Made by a program: the position numbers and the translations under genes. This document shows positions 16,870 to 25,381 of a stretch of DNA of 64,000 nucleotides, piece after piece. Positions within the stretch are counted from its first letter, which is position 1; each line of letters opens with the position of its first letter. A model generated the notes under the pieces. The model was given only the letters and a program-made list of their open reading frames with translations. It was not told the origin of the DNA and searched no databases. Source of the stretch: Methanoculleus formosensis (lineage in GTDB: Archaea; Halobacteriota; Methanomicrobia; Methanomicrobiales; Methanoculleaceae); contig NZ_VHLL01000003.1 in NCBI RefSeq assembly GCF_025384765.1, positions 186,001 through 250,000 of the forward strand, in the 5' to 3' direction.

Positions 16870-17754
16870 TTACCGGCAGGTATACGCGCCCTCGCTCTCG
16901 GCGACGAACCCCTCGCGGGCGAGGTCGCCGAGGATCCGCTTCACCCGCCCGGGCTCTTCGCAGAGCCGGAGGATCACCTCCTTCTCCGTGACCGTCCCTT
17001 CATCGAGGACGAGCGCGAGGATCCTTCCTCTGATCTGGCGGTCGGACCCCTCGAACCGGCTCTGGCGGGAGTAGGACGCGCTTCTCCGGTTCGGGTTCGC
17101 CGTCCGCTTCTTCAAGACCGTACCATAATCCATCAACGCACTATACCACTCCCGCGGGTTTTCGCGGTAAAGCGTCCTCTCCACGAGCGGGAGGATCTCG
17201 TCGTCCCGGACGCCTTCCCGGTCCTGGAAGAAGAAGTGGATGAAGATCCGCCGGATGTTCGTCTCGACATAGACCACCGGCATGTTGAACGCATACGCAG
17301 AGATCGCCGCCGCGGTCGCCTTCCCGATCCCGGGGAAGGTCGCGAGCGTCTCGACGTCGGCGGGGAGCCTGCCGCCGTACTCCTCCGTCACGCGCCGTGC
17401 GGTCTCCTGGAGCGCGATTGCCCGGCGGTTGTAGCCCATCCCCTGCCAGGCGCGGAGCACCTCGCTTCTCCGGGCACGGGCAAGGCTCTCGAAGTCCGGG
17501 AACTGCTCGATGAACTCCCGGTACTTCACGGCGACCCGCTCGACCTGCGTCTGCTGGAGCATGATCTCAGAGACCAGGATCCGGTAGGGATCGGTGGTGT
17601 GCCGCCAGGGGAGGTCGCGACCGTGGGCGCGGTAGTAGGAGAGGATGAGGTCGCGGAAGAGGGCAATGGCGTCCGGAGTGGGCCCGTGCGCCCGGGTCTC
17701 TTCGAGGATCCGCTGTTCGAGGTCGTTCTGGTCGGGGTCGAGGCTACCGATCAC
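16870..17754 (-). CDS. MutY-like A/G-specific adenine glycosylase (HhH-GPD) without Fe-S loop
   Basis: HhH-GPD base-excision glycosylase of 294 residues from the GTG at 17754. The frame is open to a TTG at 17835, and the start is uncertain. Seen: LPWRHTTDPYRILVSEIMLQQTQVERV, typical of MutY; the hairpin TFPGIGKATAAAI; the helix NMPVVYVETNIRRIF; and the catalytic aspartate in YSALMDYGTVLKK. The four-cysteine [4Fe-4S] loop of classical MutY is absent. In its place stands NPNRRSASYSRQSRFEGSDR, as in the clade of cluster-less homologues. A C-terminal winged-helix-like region follows. It probably removes adenine mispaired with 8-oxoG. Mig-type thymine glycosylase is the alternative. Confidence 0.82.
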   Translation of the reverse strand: MIGSLDPDQNDLEQRILEETRAHGPTPDAIALFRDLILSYYRAHGRDLPWRHTTDPYRILVSEIMLQQTQVERVAVKYREFIEQFPDFESLARARRSEVLRAWQGMGYNRRAIALQETARRVTEEYGGRLPADVETLATFPGIGKATAAAISAYAFNMPVVYVETNIRRIFIHFFFQDREGVRDDEILPLVERTLYRENPREWYSALMDYGTVLKKRTANPNRRSASYSRQSRFEGSDRQIRGRILALVLDEGTVTEKEVILRLCEEPGRVKRILGDLAREGFVAESEGAYTCR

Positions 17755-18264
17755 GGTATATCGTTTGTCTGACAGGGGCAAATAGGTTGGGCCTATGGTC
17801 TGTAAGGTGATGAAGTTGCATTTTCCCCGGCTCAAAAGGACATTTCTTCGTATCTATAGAGGTTTAAATTCTAAGTCTGACCGATGAAATCGGTATTGGG
17901 TCTATAGCAGATCCATACTCGGCTTTCCACTTGGTATCGCCATTGGGGGAGGCGGCTCGCGGGGAGGGGGGAGGATCCCCCCTCCCCCGTCTCCAACGCC
18001 CATCTCAGGTGCTTTGGATCTGGTTAAGGAGATCTTCCCTTCACCCCCACCCCGCCCGCGCTTCGCGCTCCTCCCCCGCCCCTCGGGGCGGGGGCAGTGC
18101 GTGGCGATGTCCAGTGGAAATCCGTGTATGGATTTTTTACAGGCTCAACACAAATTTCATTGATCTAGATCAGAATTTAAACCCCTATAATACGAGGAGT
18201 TATGCTTCTGGGCAGAAATCCGTTAGAACGCTCTCATTCTCACAACGCGAACCCCCTCGCCCTC
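17755..18264. other. Gene-free region with repeat D
   Basis: It holds the possible 5' extension of the glycosylase frame (to 17835), then AT-rich sequence, and the 223-bp inverted-repeat element at 17911-18133. Between 18130 and 18200 there is another AT-rich patch (GATTTTTTAC and TAGATCAGAATTTAAA). No gene is supported. Confidence 0.5.
17911..18133. repeat. Repeat D: 223-bp element with ~33-bp inverted ends
   Basis: The left end (17911-17943, ATCCATACTCGGCTTTCCAC onwards) and the reverse complement of the right end (18101-18133, ATCCATACACGGATTTCCAC onwards) match at most positions through a TATCGCCA/CATCGCCA core. Inside are G/C-run hairpins, including CCCCCGCCCC/GGGGCGGGGG at about 18073-18094. 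The right half recurs at 54571-54661. The TATCGCCA core is also found in the MITE copies. Confidence 0.7.
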
Positions 18265-21200
18265 TCACTCCACCCGCGCCCGCATCACCGTGAGCCGGAC
18301 GCCGTCCCCCCCTTCGAGGGGAAACGTCCGCTCCTCCCCGTGAGCCCGGCAGAACTCCTGGAGGTCGAGCATCTGCCGAAACCCCGCCGCCGCCTTCTCG
18401 TTCTGCACCAGTTCCAGCGGCGGCTCGAGGAGCGGCCGGGGCAGGAAGACCACGCACTTCGCCCGGCTCCGGGTCAGGGATACGTTCAGGCGGTTTCTGC
18501 TGTAGATGAACTCGGCCTCGCGGAGGGCGGTCTCGACGTCGCTCACGCCGTAACTGATGATCGCGCTCTTTGCCTCCTGGCCCTGCATCTTGTCGACGGT
18601 GTCCACGAACGGCGGATACATCCAGGCCCGCACCCCATCAAGACCGGTCTTGATGGCACCGATCTGCGCGTGGTGCGGGCTGACGATGAAGAGGCCGTGC
18701 CGCCAGAACCGGTAATCCCCGTCCTCCGTCGCCGGATATGGTTCTCCTGAACCGGGATCGAGGAGCCGTTCCCGGAGCGCTCCGGCGAGCCGGGCGACCA
18801 GCGCCGCCTCGACCGGGTTCTCCACCGTCGTCCGGACGCCCTCGAGGACGCAGAGCACGAGCGGGTATGCCGGGTTGATGGCCCACTCCACCCACTCCTC
18901 CAGCGGCGGAGCCGGTGCGAGGGCGATCTGCTGCCGCGCTATCGCGTCGGTTGCGGGGACGTACCCGGTGCCGTAGAGCGTCTCCGCCGGGAACCCCGAG
19001 AGGGTGCGGTTCATCCGCCAGTTCTCCTGGAGCTGGCAGGTGTAGACGGGGCGGGAGGGGTCGTCGCGGTGCCGGAGGTAGGCGAAGACGGAGTCCTCGA
19101 GCCCGGGGAGGCCGTCAACCGGTGCCGGATACACCCCCTGGATGACCGGCGGGAGCTGGAGGTCGTCCCCCGCGAGGACGAGCCGTCCGCCCGACCCGAG
19201 CATCGGGAGCACCATCGCGAGCTCCGTCGCCCGCATCTGCGACGCTTCGTCGACGATCAGGAGGTCCAGAGACGGGAGGGACTTCTCCAGTCGGGCGAAA
19301 CCGTGCACCGTCCCGCCGAGGAGGAGGGCGGGGTAGCCGACGACGGTCTCCGCCCGGTCGTGGGCCAACACCTCAAGGCACCGCTCTCCGCCGGGTGTCC
19401 GGATCTCTCTCAGTTTGTAGATCGGAAGGCCGGCGGTGAGGCCGAACTCGTCGACCGAGGCCTGCACCTTGACGAGCAGGTTCTCGACGGCCGCGTGGGT
19501 GAACGCCGCAACCCCGACCCGGATCCGCTCTCCGTGCGCCCGCCGGGCTTTGACGAGCGAGAGGATTGCCGTCGCGAGGAAATGCGTCTTCCCGGTTCCG
19601 GGCGGCCCCCAGACCAGGGTCAGACGGTTCTCCGTCACGTGGGAGAACGCCCTGATCTGGCTCCTCGTGAACCCGGCATCGCGGACGAGGTTCTCAGCAT
19701 CGCTGGCGACCGCCCCGGACTCACCGGTCGGCATGGCGAATCCTCGCGGGTCGCGGAGGAGTCGGACGAAATCGTTCTCCGGCTGCTCGTCGAGAGCAAG
19801 GAGGCGGTCGATGGAGCGCGGGGCGGTGAAGTCCGTGAACCGGGGGTGGAGCACCGCGAGGTCCCCTTCGGCAAAGGGGACGTGATCGCGGGGGTAGGTC
19901 ACCTCCAGCACAAGCCCCCTGACCTCCCCGGCCGTCCGGTCGGCGATGGTGTCGCGGACCCTTGCGAAGCAGACCCCGCTGTTCCCGGGGTTCGGGCTCG
20001 CCCGGTAGCGGAGGTCGTCGAACGCCCGCTCTGCCTCCTCGCCCGCCTCGCTCTCCCGCACCAGGAGGTAGCTGAACGCCCGCGACTGCTCGAAGAACGC
20101 GAGATCCAGGGGGGCGAGCATCTTCCAGAAGTTTCCTTCGCTCTTCCTGAGAGGAATGCTGACGCCGTCCCGGACCCTCGCTGCCCGCGGCCCGCTCCGC
20201 AGTTCCTGTACCTGCCGGGCACCCATCGTCGACTCATACTCCGCGATGAAGAGGAGACGGGAGATCTCGGACGTCGCGGCGTCCCACGAACCCGGGAACA
20301 GGAACTTCTCCGCCCACCGAGAGAGATTCTCTTTCGTCCGTTCGCGGAGCCCGTCGAGGACGCTCCCCGCGGCGAGCAGGCGGCGCGAGACCTCCTGCCG
20401 GACCCAGTCGATAGCCTCCGGCCGGTTCCCGTGCCAGGCCATGATGATGGCGTCGCTCTTCATGGCGTTGCCATGCTCGCTCCAGAAGAGGGAGCCCGGA
20501 TCGAGCCGGTACGCGAACCGGGAAGAGGGGATCGCCGCAAGAACCTCGGGCAGGCGGAGGGCGAACGGGACGGGAAGCGCGAGCAGCCGCCGGATCTCCC
20601 GTGTCAAAACGACTATCGGGAAGGGGACGGACGTACTCGGGTGACTGGTCCCGAGGGCGATGCCGGGGTCCTGGTAGTAGAACCGCAGTCTGAGAGCGTC
20701 CTCTGCACTCACGGGGTCGTCGAGCGCCTCGTCAAGCAGCCGGGTGAAGAGTTCCTCTTCGTAGGTATCGTAGACGTAGGTCTGCACCGACTCCTGCCCC
20801 GCCCAGTCGCGGCCCCGGTTGTACCCGTCGACGGCTGCGAGTTCCGCGGCGAGAGCCCGGACGAACTCCCGGCGCACCCGGGTGCAGTCGCCGGGGTCTT
20901 TTGCGACATAGATCGCTTCGTGCGACGGCGTCCCGTAGACCGCCCTGCCCCTGCTCCGCCGGAACCCGAGGGCGTATACCCGGCCGGAGACAGGATCCTT
21001 CTGGAGCGTCAGGGTGACGGCGATATCCTCGTAGACGGGGAGCGCAAACGTTGTCGCGGCGAGCGGGACGATCTCTCCCGTGGAGAGCGCCCGGACGGTC
21101 GCCCGCAGGCGGTCGCCCTGCCCGGCGAGCGACCCGCAGTTGTCGAGGTGGCGGTCGCCCTCCGGGTCGCGGAGGAGCCCGGTGAGGTCGGAGAGCGTGT

Positions 21201-22044
21201 TGACCGGGAGCCCGCCGTTCCACGGGGCTTCCCGCAGGTAGCGCCGCCCGGCAGACGAGAGGCCCGGGATCTGCGATACCGAGGAGGAGGCTTTTGCCTC
21301 GGCGCGACAGTGGGCGTAGAACGCGCAGGACTCGCACCGCGAAGTGAGGTGCCAGGGCACGTCTCTCGCCGGTCCGGCCAGGATGCCCGGGAGGCGGTGG
21401 CGGAGGAACTCCTCGATCACTCGCCTGTTGAGGTGTAGATCGAAAGGTTCCGGTTCATCCTCCCCGTAGAGCCAGATCCCCGCCTGGTTCCGGTCGACCG
21501 GGAGATCGAGCCCGAGCAGGTCCAGGGCGTGATCGAGGATCAGGACGTACAGCGCTGCCTGGATCCGGTGACTGACGCTGAGTTCTTCGCTTGCTTTGAT
21601 GTCGATGATGGCGAGGCGCCCTTCTTCGTCGGCCCGGATGAGGTCGGGGCGACAGGGTGAGAACCGGTGCACCCCGGGATCGAGGCCGTAGCCCTTCAGG
21701 AAGTGGACCGAGACCGGGATGGTCGTCTGGTAGATCGCCTCGCCCGGGGAGAGGAGGGGGAGGAGGTTGAAACTCTCCTCGATGGAGAATGACCGCCCGG
21801 AGATCGGCCCCGTCCCGTCCGGGAGCCGTACCCTGCCCGTGAGTTTCGTCCGGACCACTTCCTCCTCCCACCGGATGCCGGCCTCAAGGAGGGCTCGCGT
21901 CACCGGGCTCGTATCGATCGCGGTCGCCGGGATGCCGGCTCCGGGGCGCTCCGGCTCCGGGGTCGCATGGTAGCGGAGGTAGCGTTCGCAGTCGTGGTAG
22001 AAGAACCGGCCGATGAGCGACGGGCTGAGGTTGAAGCGTGGCAT
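18265..22044 (-). CDS. Dna2-like fusion: Fe-S RecB/Cas4-type nuclease + SF1B helicase
   Basis: A 1259-residue protein. The N-terminal domain is a PD-(D/E)XK nuclease with an Fe-S clasp: C19, then D134, D148-x-K150, the Q162-x3-Y166 motif, and C237, C240, C246. This matches the Cas4/AddB/Dna2 arrangement and TM0106-type RecB-like nucleases. The C-terminal domain is a superfamily 1B helicase: Walker A GPPGTGKT at 813-820, Walker B VDEASQ (D932, E933), GDDLQLPPV, VDKMQGQEA and NVSLTRSRAK. A long middle region of about 300-780 has no recognised fold. It probably unwinds and degrades DNA in repair or in defence. It lies next to a HEPN-MNT pair. Confidence 0.88.
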   Translation of the reverse strand: MPRFNLSPSLIGRFFYHDCERYLRYHATPEPERPGAGIPATAIDTSPVTRALLEAGIRWEEEVVRTKLTGRVRLPDGTGPISGRSFSIEESFNLLPLLSPGEAIYQTTIPVSVHFLKGYGLDPGVHRFSPCRPDLIRADEEGRLAIIDIKASEELSVSHRIQAALYVLILDHALDLLGLDLPVDRNQAGIWLYGEDEPEPFDLHLNRRVIEEFLRHRLPGILAGPARDVPWHLTSRCESCAFYAHCRAEAKASSSVSQIPGLSSAGRRYLREAPWNGGLPVNTLSDLTGLLRDPEGDRHLDNCGSLAGQGDRLRATVRALSTGEIVPLAATTFALPVYEDIAVTLTLQKDPVSGRVYALGFRRSRGRAVYGTPSHEAIYVAKDPGDCTRVRREFVRALAAELAAVDGYNRGRDWAGQESVQTYVYDTYEEELFTRLLDEALDDPVSAEDALRLRFYYQDPGIALGTSHPSTSVPFPIVVLTREIRRLLALPVPFALRLPEVLAAIPSSRFAYRLDPGSLFWSEHGNAMKSDAIIMAWHGNRPEAIDWVRQEVSRRLLAAGSVLDGLRERTKENLSRWAEKFLFPGSWDAATSEISRLLFIAEYESTMGARQVQELRSGPRAARVRDGVSIPLRKSEGNFWKMLAPLDLAFFEQSRAFSYLLVRESEAGEEAERAFDDLRYRASPNPGNSGVCFARVRDTIADRTAGEVRGLVLEVTYPRDHVPFAEGDLAVLHPRFTDFTAPRSIDRLLALDEQPENDFVRLLRDPRGFAMPTGESGAVASDAENLVRDAGFTRSQIRAFSHVTENRLTLVWGPPGTGKTHFLATAILSLVKARRAHGERIRVGVAAFTHAAVENLLVKVQASVDEFGLTAGLPIYKLREIRTPGGERCLEVLAHDRAETVVGYPALLLGGTVHGFARLEKSLPSLDLLIVDEASQMRATELAMVLPMLGSGGRLVLAGDDLQLPPVIQGVYPAPVDGLPGLEDSVFAYLRHRDDPSRPVYTCQLQENWRMNRTLSGFPAETLYGTGYVPATDAIARQQIALAPAPPLEEWVEWAINPAYPLVLCVLEGVRTTVENPVEAALVARLAGALRERLLDPGSGEPYPATEDGDYRFWRHGLFIVSPHHAQIGAIKTGLDGVRAWMYPPFVDTVDKMQGQEAKSAIISYGVSDVETALREAEFIYSRNRLNVSLTRSRAKCVVFLPRPLLEPPLELVQNEKAAAGFRQMLDLQEFCRAHGEERTFPLEGGDGVRLTVMRARVE

Positions 22045-22162
22045 GGACGAACCCGGGGGAAGCCCCCGTTATGACTCATCTGTTTGTGCCGTCGCGGGAA
22101 AATGGTTGGTATCCGGGTTTTTTTGCTACCGGGATGGCATATGGGGCAGGTCGAGATCTCCG

Positions 22163-22579
22163 TCAACGGAGAAGATCCTCAACGGCACTGAGGAATGATT
22201 CTGCACGAGAGACGGCATTTTCTGCCTCCAGTTGCGAGACCGTGCCTGCCATATCATAGACCACGGCGTGTCGCCTCCTCCGCATCCGATCAAGGGCGTC
22301 CACGCTCTCATTGTTGAGGAACTGCCCGGCAAATTGAACCACCGTGGCATGCTGGTTGTTTCCCGCCGGGCGGTAGCCCTTTGAGAACATAAGCGCCCTT
22401 GCGGCCTGTAACATGGCGTTATACGCGATCGTATAAGCCCAATCGGCGTTACTGGTAAGGGCGTTTTTCGCAACCGAGACATCCCTGTGCGCCAGGCCGA
22501 TAGCGTTCTCCACCGCCTTTGGATCCGGAGGGAGTTTCCTGATCAGCCCCTGTCGCTCCAGGTCTTCAACCTTCGCCAA
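22163..22579 (-). CDS. HEPN-domain toxin (HepT-like)
   Basis: A 138-residue helical HEPN protein that starts at TTG 22579 after GGTGATGC and overlaps the upstream nucleotidyltransferase gene by 14 bases. Helix pattern: VENAIGLAHRDVSVAKNAL, then DWAYTIAYNAMLQAARALMF, then the catalytic R98-x5-H104 segment followed by Y108 (RMRRRRHAVVYD). HEPN toxins cleave RNA and are neutralised when the partner nucleotidyltransferase AMPylates a nearby tyrosine. The textbook HepT pattern is R-x4-H-x-Y, so the spacing here is unusual. An RNase role is inferred. It is the second gene of the pair. Confidence 0.87.
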   Translation of the reverse strand: MAKVEDLERQGLIRKLPPDPKAVENAIGLAHRDVSVAKNALTSNADWAYTIAYNAMLQAARALMFSKGYRPAGNNQHATVVQFAGQFLNNESVDALDRMRRRRHAVVYDMAGTVSQLEAENAVSRAESFLSAVEDLLR

Positions 22580-23126
22580 TCAGCATCACCCTTGGTTCGT
22601 TGAGCACGTTCATGACGAACGGATCGCCCTCGGCGATCCTCTGATCCATCTCCTCTCTCGGGAAGAGAACATAGTTTATCTCTCTTCCAAGTGCTGCTTC
22701 TGTCTCCCGGACGACGGGCATCAGGAGGTCTTCATCGACATCTCCGACGATGAAGAGGTCGATGTCGCTTGTCGCACCAGCCTTTCCACTGGCGAAGGAG
22801 CCGAAGATGAAGACGGTATCAACGCCGCCGACGCCGGCGAGGCGTTCTCGTACGACCTTTGCCACTCCTTCGGTCTTGAGGATGATAGCGGTCAACTCGT
22901 GGTAGATCGGAAAATTCTTATTTACCACGTAGTACCGTGCATTGCCGCGGCGGGTACTCGTCAGAAGGCCAATCTCCTCGAGGTTTGCGAGTTCCCGCCG
23001 GACAGCGTTGAGGTTCTCTCCGGTCATCCGCTGAACCTCTCGGAGATAGATCTCGCGCTCCGGGTTCAGGAGGAAGAGGGTTAGGAGTTTCACCCGGGTC
23101 TTCGAGGGAATGAGCCGTTCGAGCAC
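22566..23126 (-). CDS. Winged-helix + MNT nucleotidyltransferase antitoxin (MntA-like)
   Basis: A 186-residue protein. Residues 1-75 are an ArsR-like winged helix (REIYLREVQRMTGENLNAVR, then LTSTRRGNARYYVV). Residues about 75-180 are a minimal nucleotidyltransferase with GSFASGKAGATSDID at 109-123, giving the catalytic D121 and D123. I chose the GTG at 23126: no ATG is in frame, and a TATA-like element about 25 bases upstream suggests a leaderless message. The HTH plus the palindrome at 23135-23146 points to autoregulation. In type VII systems MntA AMPylates the HEPN toxin. It is probably co-transcribed with that toxin. Confidence 0.87.
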   Translation of the reverse strand: MLERLIPSKTRVKLLTLFLLNPEREIYLREVQRMTGENLNAVRRELANLEEIGLLTSTRRGNARYYVVNKNFPIYHELTAIILKTEGVAKVVRERLAGVGGVDTVFIFGSFASGKAGATSDIDLFIVGDVDEDLLMPVVRETEAALGREINYVLFPREEMDQRIAEGDPFVMNVLNEPRVMLIGEG

Positions 23127-23134
23127 GAATACAT

Positions 23135-23165
23135 ATTGTATACAATCGTATATATAATGTATACG
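23135..23165 (-). promoter_or_regulatory. Promoter with two operator-like palindromes for the HEPN-MNT pair
   Basis: ATTGTATACAAT at 23135-23146 is a perfect 12-bp palindrome. At 23147-23165, CGTATA and TATACG flank an AT-rich centre that overlaps the probable TATA element. The sites lie between the TATA region and the GTG start at 23126, as expected for repression by the HTH-containing antitoxin. Confidence 0.6.
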
Positions 23166-23194
23166 ATGCTCCGGTGCAGGGGCCGGACCGCCCC

Positions 23195-23815
23195 TCACCC
23201 GGTCACGTTCTCCGTCACATTCACAGCGGTCTCATTCTCCGTCACGTTCGCGACGGTCTCGTCTGCCGGCAATAGGATCACGTCAGGCGGGATCATGACC
23301 GCATCGATGGCATGGATGACGCCGTTCGCGGCAGGGATATCCGCCCGGATCACCCGTGCACCGTTCACCGTCACGCTCTCGCCGGCGGCGTCGACGGCGA
23401 TCGGACTGCCCTGGACGGTTGGAACGGTATCGTTTGCAGCAATCCCGGCTGCCGTATACCTCCCCGGGGCCATGTGGTAGAGCAGGGTCTCGGCGAGGAT
23501 GCCCTTCGGGTCGTCGAAGAGTTCTGCCATCGCGGTCTCCGGGATCCGGCTGAACGCCTCGTCCGTCGGCGCGAAGACGGTGTAGGGCCCCGGTCCTGCG
23601 AGCGTCCCCCCGAGTCCGGCGGTATCGAGCGCCTGGGCGAACGCCGAGAAGTTGCCGTCCCGGGCCAGCACCTCGCCGACCGTCAGGTTCTCGCCGACCG
23701 GCGTCTCGTTCGTCCGGTTCAGGCCGCCGTCTCCCTGCGGGCCCGTGCAGCCGCAGATGAGAACCGCCGCCCCGATAGCCAGAACGGATATGAACAGCGT
23801 GTAGTTCGTTCGCAT
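23195..23815 (-). CDS. Fasciclin-domain lipoprotein
   Basis: A 206-residue secreted protein. Residues 1-24 are a signal peptide ending in a lipobox-like LICGCTG, so lipid anchoring to the membrane is likely. Residues about 45-180 form one FAS1 domain, with GPYTVFAPTDEAFSRIP, LLYHMAPGRYTAAGI and AANGVIHAIDAVMIPP. The C-terminus is rich in Asn/Thr/Val with NVTENVTG-type sequons, suited to N-glycosylation. Unlike the four fasciclin genes at 13.9-15.9 kb, this one is exported. A role in cell-surface adhesion is inferred from the family. The start is ATG 23815. Confidence 0.9.
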   Translation of the reverse strand: MRTNYTLFISVLAIGAAVLICGCTGPQGDGGLNRTNETPVGENLTVGEVLARDGNFSAFAQALDTAGLGGTLAGPGPYTVFAPTDEAFSRIPETAMAELFDDPKGILAETLLYHMAPGRYTAAGIAANDTVPTVQGSPIAVDAAGESVTVNGARVIRADIPAANGVIHAIDAVMIPPDVILLPADETVANVTENETAVNVTENVTG

Positions 23816-23878
23816 GGCTCACCCTGGAGACTCTATGCTCCGTCCCTCCTCTCTCTCCCTACATAAAGTATCGGTCGC

Positions 23879-25336
23879 CTACTTCCAGAGCGTCAGGGTC
23901 GAGACGACGTGCCGGACGGGATCATAGACCCTGACGGTATCGTTGCCGGTATCGGCGATGTACCAGAGTCCCCTGAGATCGGCGAGACCGCCCGGTCCGC
24001 TCAGCCTCGCGTCCCCGGAGAGGCCGTCCCGGTAGCCGCGCTCGCCGTCTCCCGCCCGGGTGAGAACCCACCCGGTCGCAAGGTCGAGGTGCTTGATCTT
24101 GTTGTTGCCGGAGTCGGCGATATAGAGCGACCCGTCGCTGTAGGCGACACCCATCGGACGATTGATGTGTGCCATCCCGGCGATCGTGTCGAGGTCGCCG
24201 AAGTCGTCGGGGGAGTGGCCGATGCGGGTCTCGACCATTCCCCGCTTGATGCGGCGGATCGCCGAAGCCCCGCTGTCGGCGATGTAGAGCGCCTCGCCGT
24301 CGGTGGCGATCCCGGCAGGCCCGATGAAGGCGGCCTTTCCAAGCGGCCCGTCGACCAGCCCCTTCCGGCCCGACCCGGCATACGGCTCCACCTCATAGGT
24401 GGCGAGATCCATCCGCCAGATCTGGTTCGCCCCCGCCATCGCGACGTAGAGATGGCCGCCGAGCAGTGCGAGATCCCGCGGCGCGTTCAGCGCGGTCCCG
24501 GTGCCCGGCCCGCCGGACGACAGGGCGGCAAGCCCCGTCCCGGCGATCGTCGCGACCTCCCGCTCCGTCCAGGAGACCCGGCGGATCGTGTGGTTCCCGG
24601 CATCCGCAACATAGAGGATGCCCGCCTCTTCGTCGAATTCGAGGCCTTCCGGGAGGTAGAAGGCAGCCTCGTGGAACGATCCGTCGGCGTTTCCGGCAGC
24701 CCCGGTCCCGATCGTCTCCAGGATTTTTCCTTTGGGATCGGCGACGACGATCCGGTTGTGACCGGTGTCGCTGATGAAGAGGCGCATCCCGGGGTTGTCC
24801 GCCGCTACCTTACCGGGGCGATACAGGCTCGTCTCCCGTGCCGTCTCCGGAGCGGTTCCTGATGGCAACCGCTCTCTCTCAAGCAGGCCCTGCTCTCCGA
24901 ACTCCGCCGCCATCTGCTCGATCTTCGGGTTGAGCCTCCCGTAAAGCCCTTCGGCGGCGGTCTTCCCGACCACGTTCCCCACCGGGTCGATGAGGACGAA
25001 GGTCGGCCAGTCCCGGACGCCGAAGGCTTCCCAGAGCCGTCGGTCGCGGTCGATGGCGACGGGGCGCTCCAACCCGGCACGGCGCACGGCCTCCCGGAAG
25101 TTCCCGGCGACTGCAGCGGACTCAAACCCGGAGTGATGGACTTCGACGGTCACCAGCCCGGGATGCCGCTCCTCGAGCCGCCGGAGATCCGGCGCCAGCC
25201 GCATGCAGTTCGAACAGGTGAACGTCAAGAAGGAGAGCAGCACCACCCTGCCGGCGAGATCGCGGAGAGAGAGGGGGCGGTCGACGTTGTGCCACTCGAT
25301 ATCGGGGGGGAGATCAGGGGCAGCCATCGGTCTCAT
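23879..25336 (-). CDS. Thioredoxin-like + NHL-repeat beta-propeller protein
   Basis: A 485-residue protein. Residues 1-150 are a TlpA/AhpC-like thioredoxin fold with a C41-S-N-C44 motif (LTFTCSNCMRLAPDL) and a DWPTFVLIDPVG cis-Pro region. Residues about 165-485 contain five or six NHL repeats, for example GLEFDEEAGILYVADAGNHT, GVAYSDGSLYIADSGNN and LADLRGLWYIADTGND, forming a propeller. The architecture resembles NHLRC2. No signal peptide is evident, so it is probably cytoplasmic. Substrate unknown; the CxxC pair suggests thiol redox activity. The alternative start MAAPDLP lies three codons downstream. Confidence 0.85.
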   Translation of the reverse strand: MRPMAAPDLPPDIEWHNVDRPLSLRDLAGRVVLLSFLTFTCSNCMRLAPDLRRLEERHPGLVTVEVHHSGFESAAVAGNFREAVRRAGLERPVAIDRDRRLWEAFGVRDWPTFVLIDPVGNVVGKTAAEGLYGRLNPKIEQMAAEFGEQGLLERERLPSGTAPETARETSLYRPGKVAADNPGMRLFISDTGHNRIVVADPKGKILETIGTGAAGNADGSFHEAAFYLPEGLEFDEEAGILYVADAGNHTIRRVSWTEREVATIAGTGLAALSSGGPGTGTALNAPRDLALLGGHLYVAMAGANQIWRMDLATYEVEPYAGSGRKGLVDGPLGKAAFIGPAGIATDGEALYIADSGASAIRRIKRGMVETRIGHSPDDFGDLDTIAGMAHINRPMGVAYSDGSLYIADSGNNKIKHLDLATGWVLTRAGDGERGYRDGLSGDARLSGPGGLADLRGLWYIADTGNDTVRVYDPVRHVVSTLTLWK

Positions 25337-25381
25337 GCGACACCCTGTAGCGCTTCAGAGTAATGAATGTTGGCGGGGACC

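Noticed and set aside
19069-21438. 789-residue plus-strand open frame
   Set aside because: It lies opposite the nuclease-helicase gene and has shadow-type composition with no motif.
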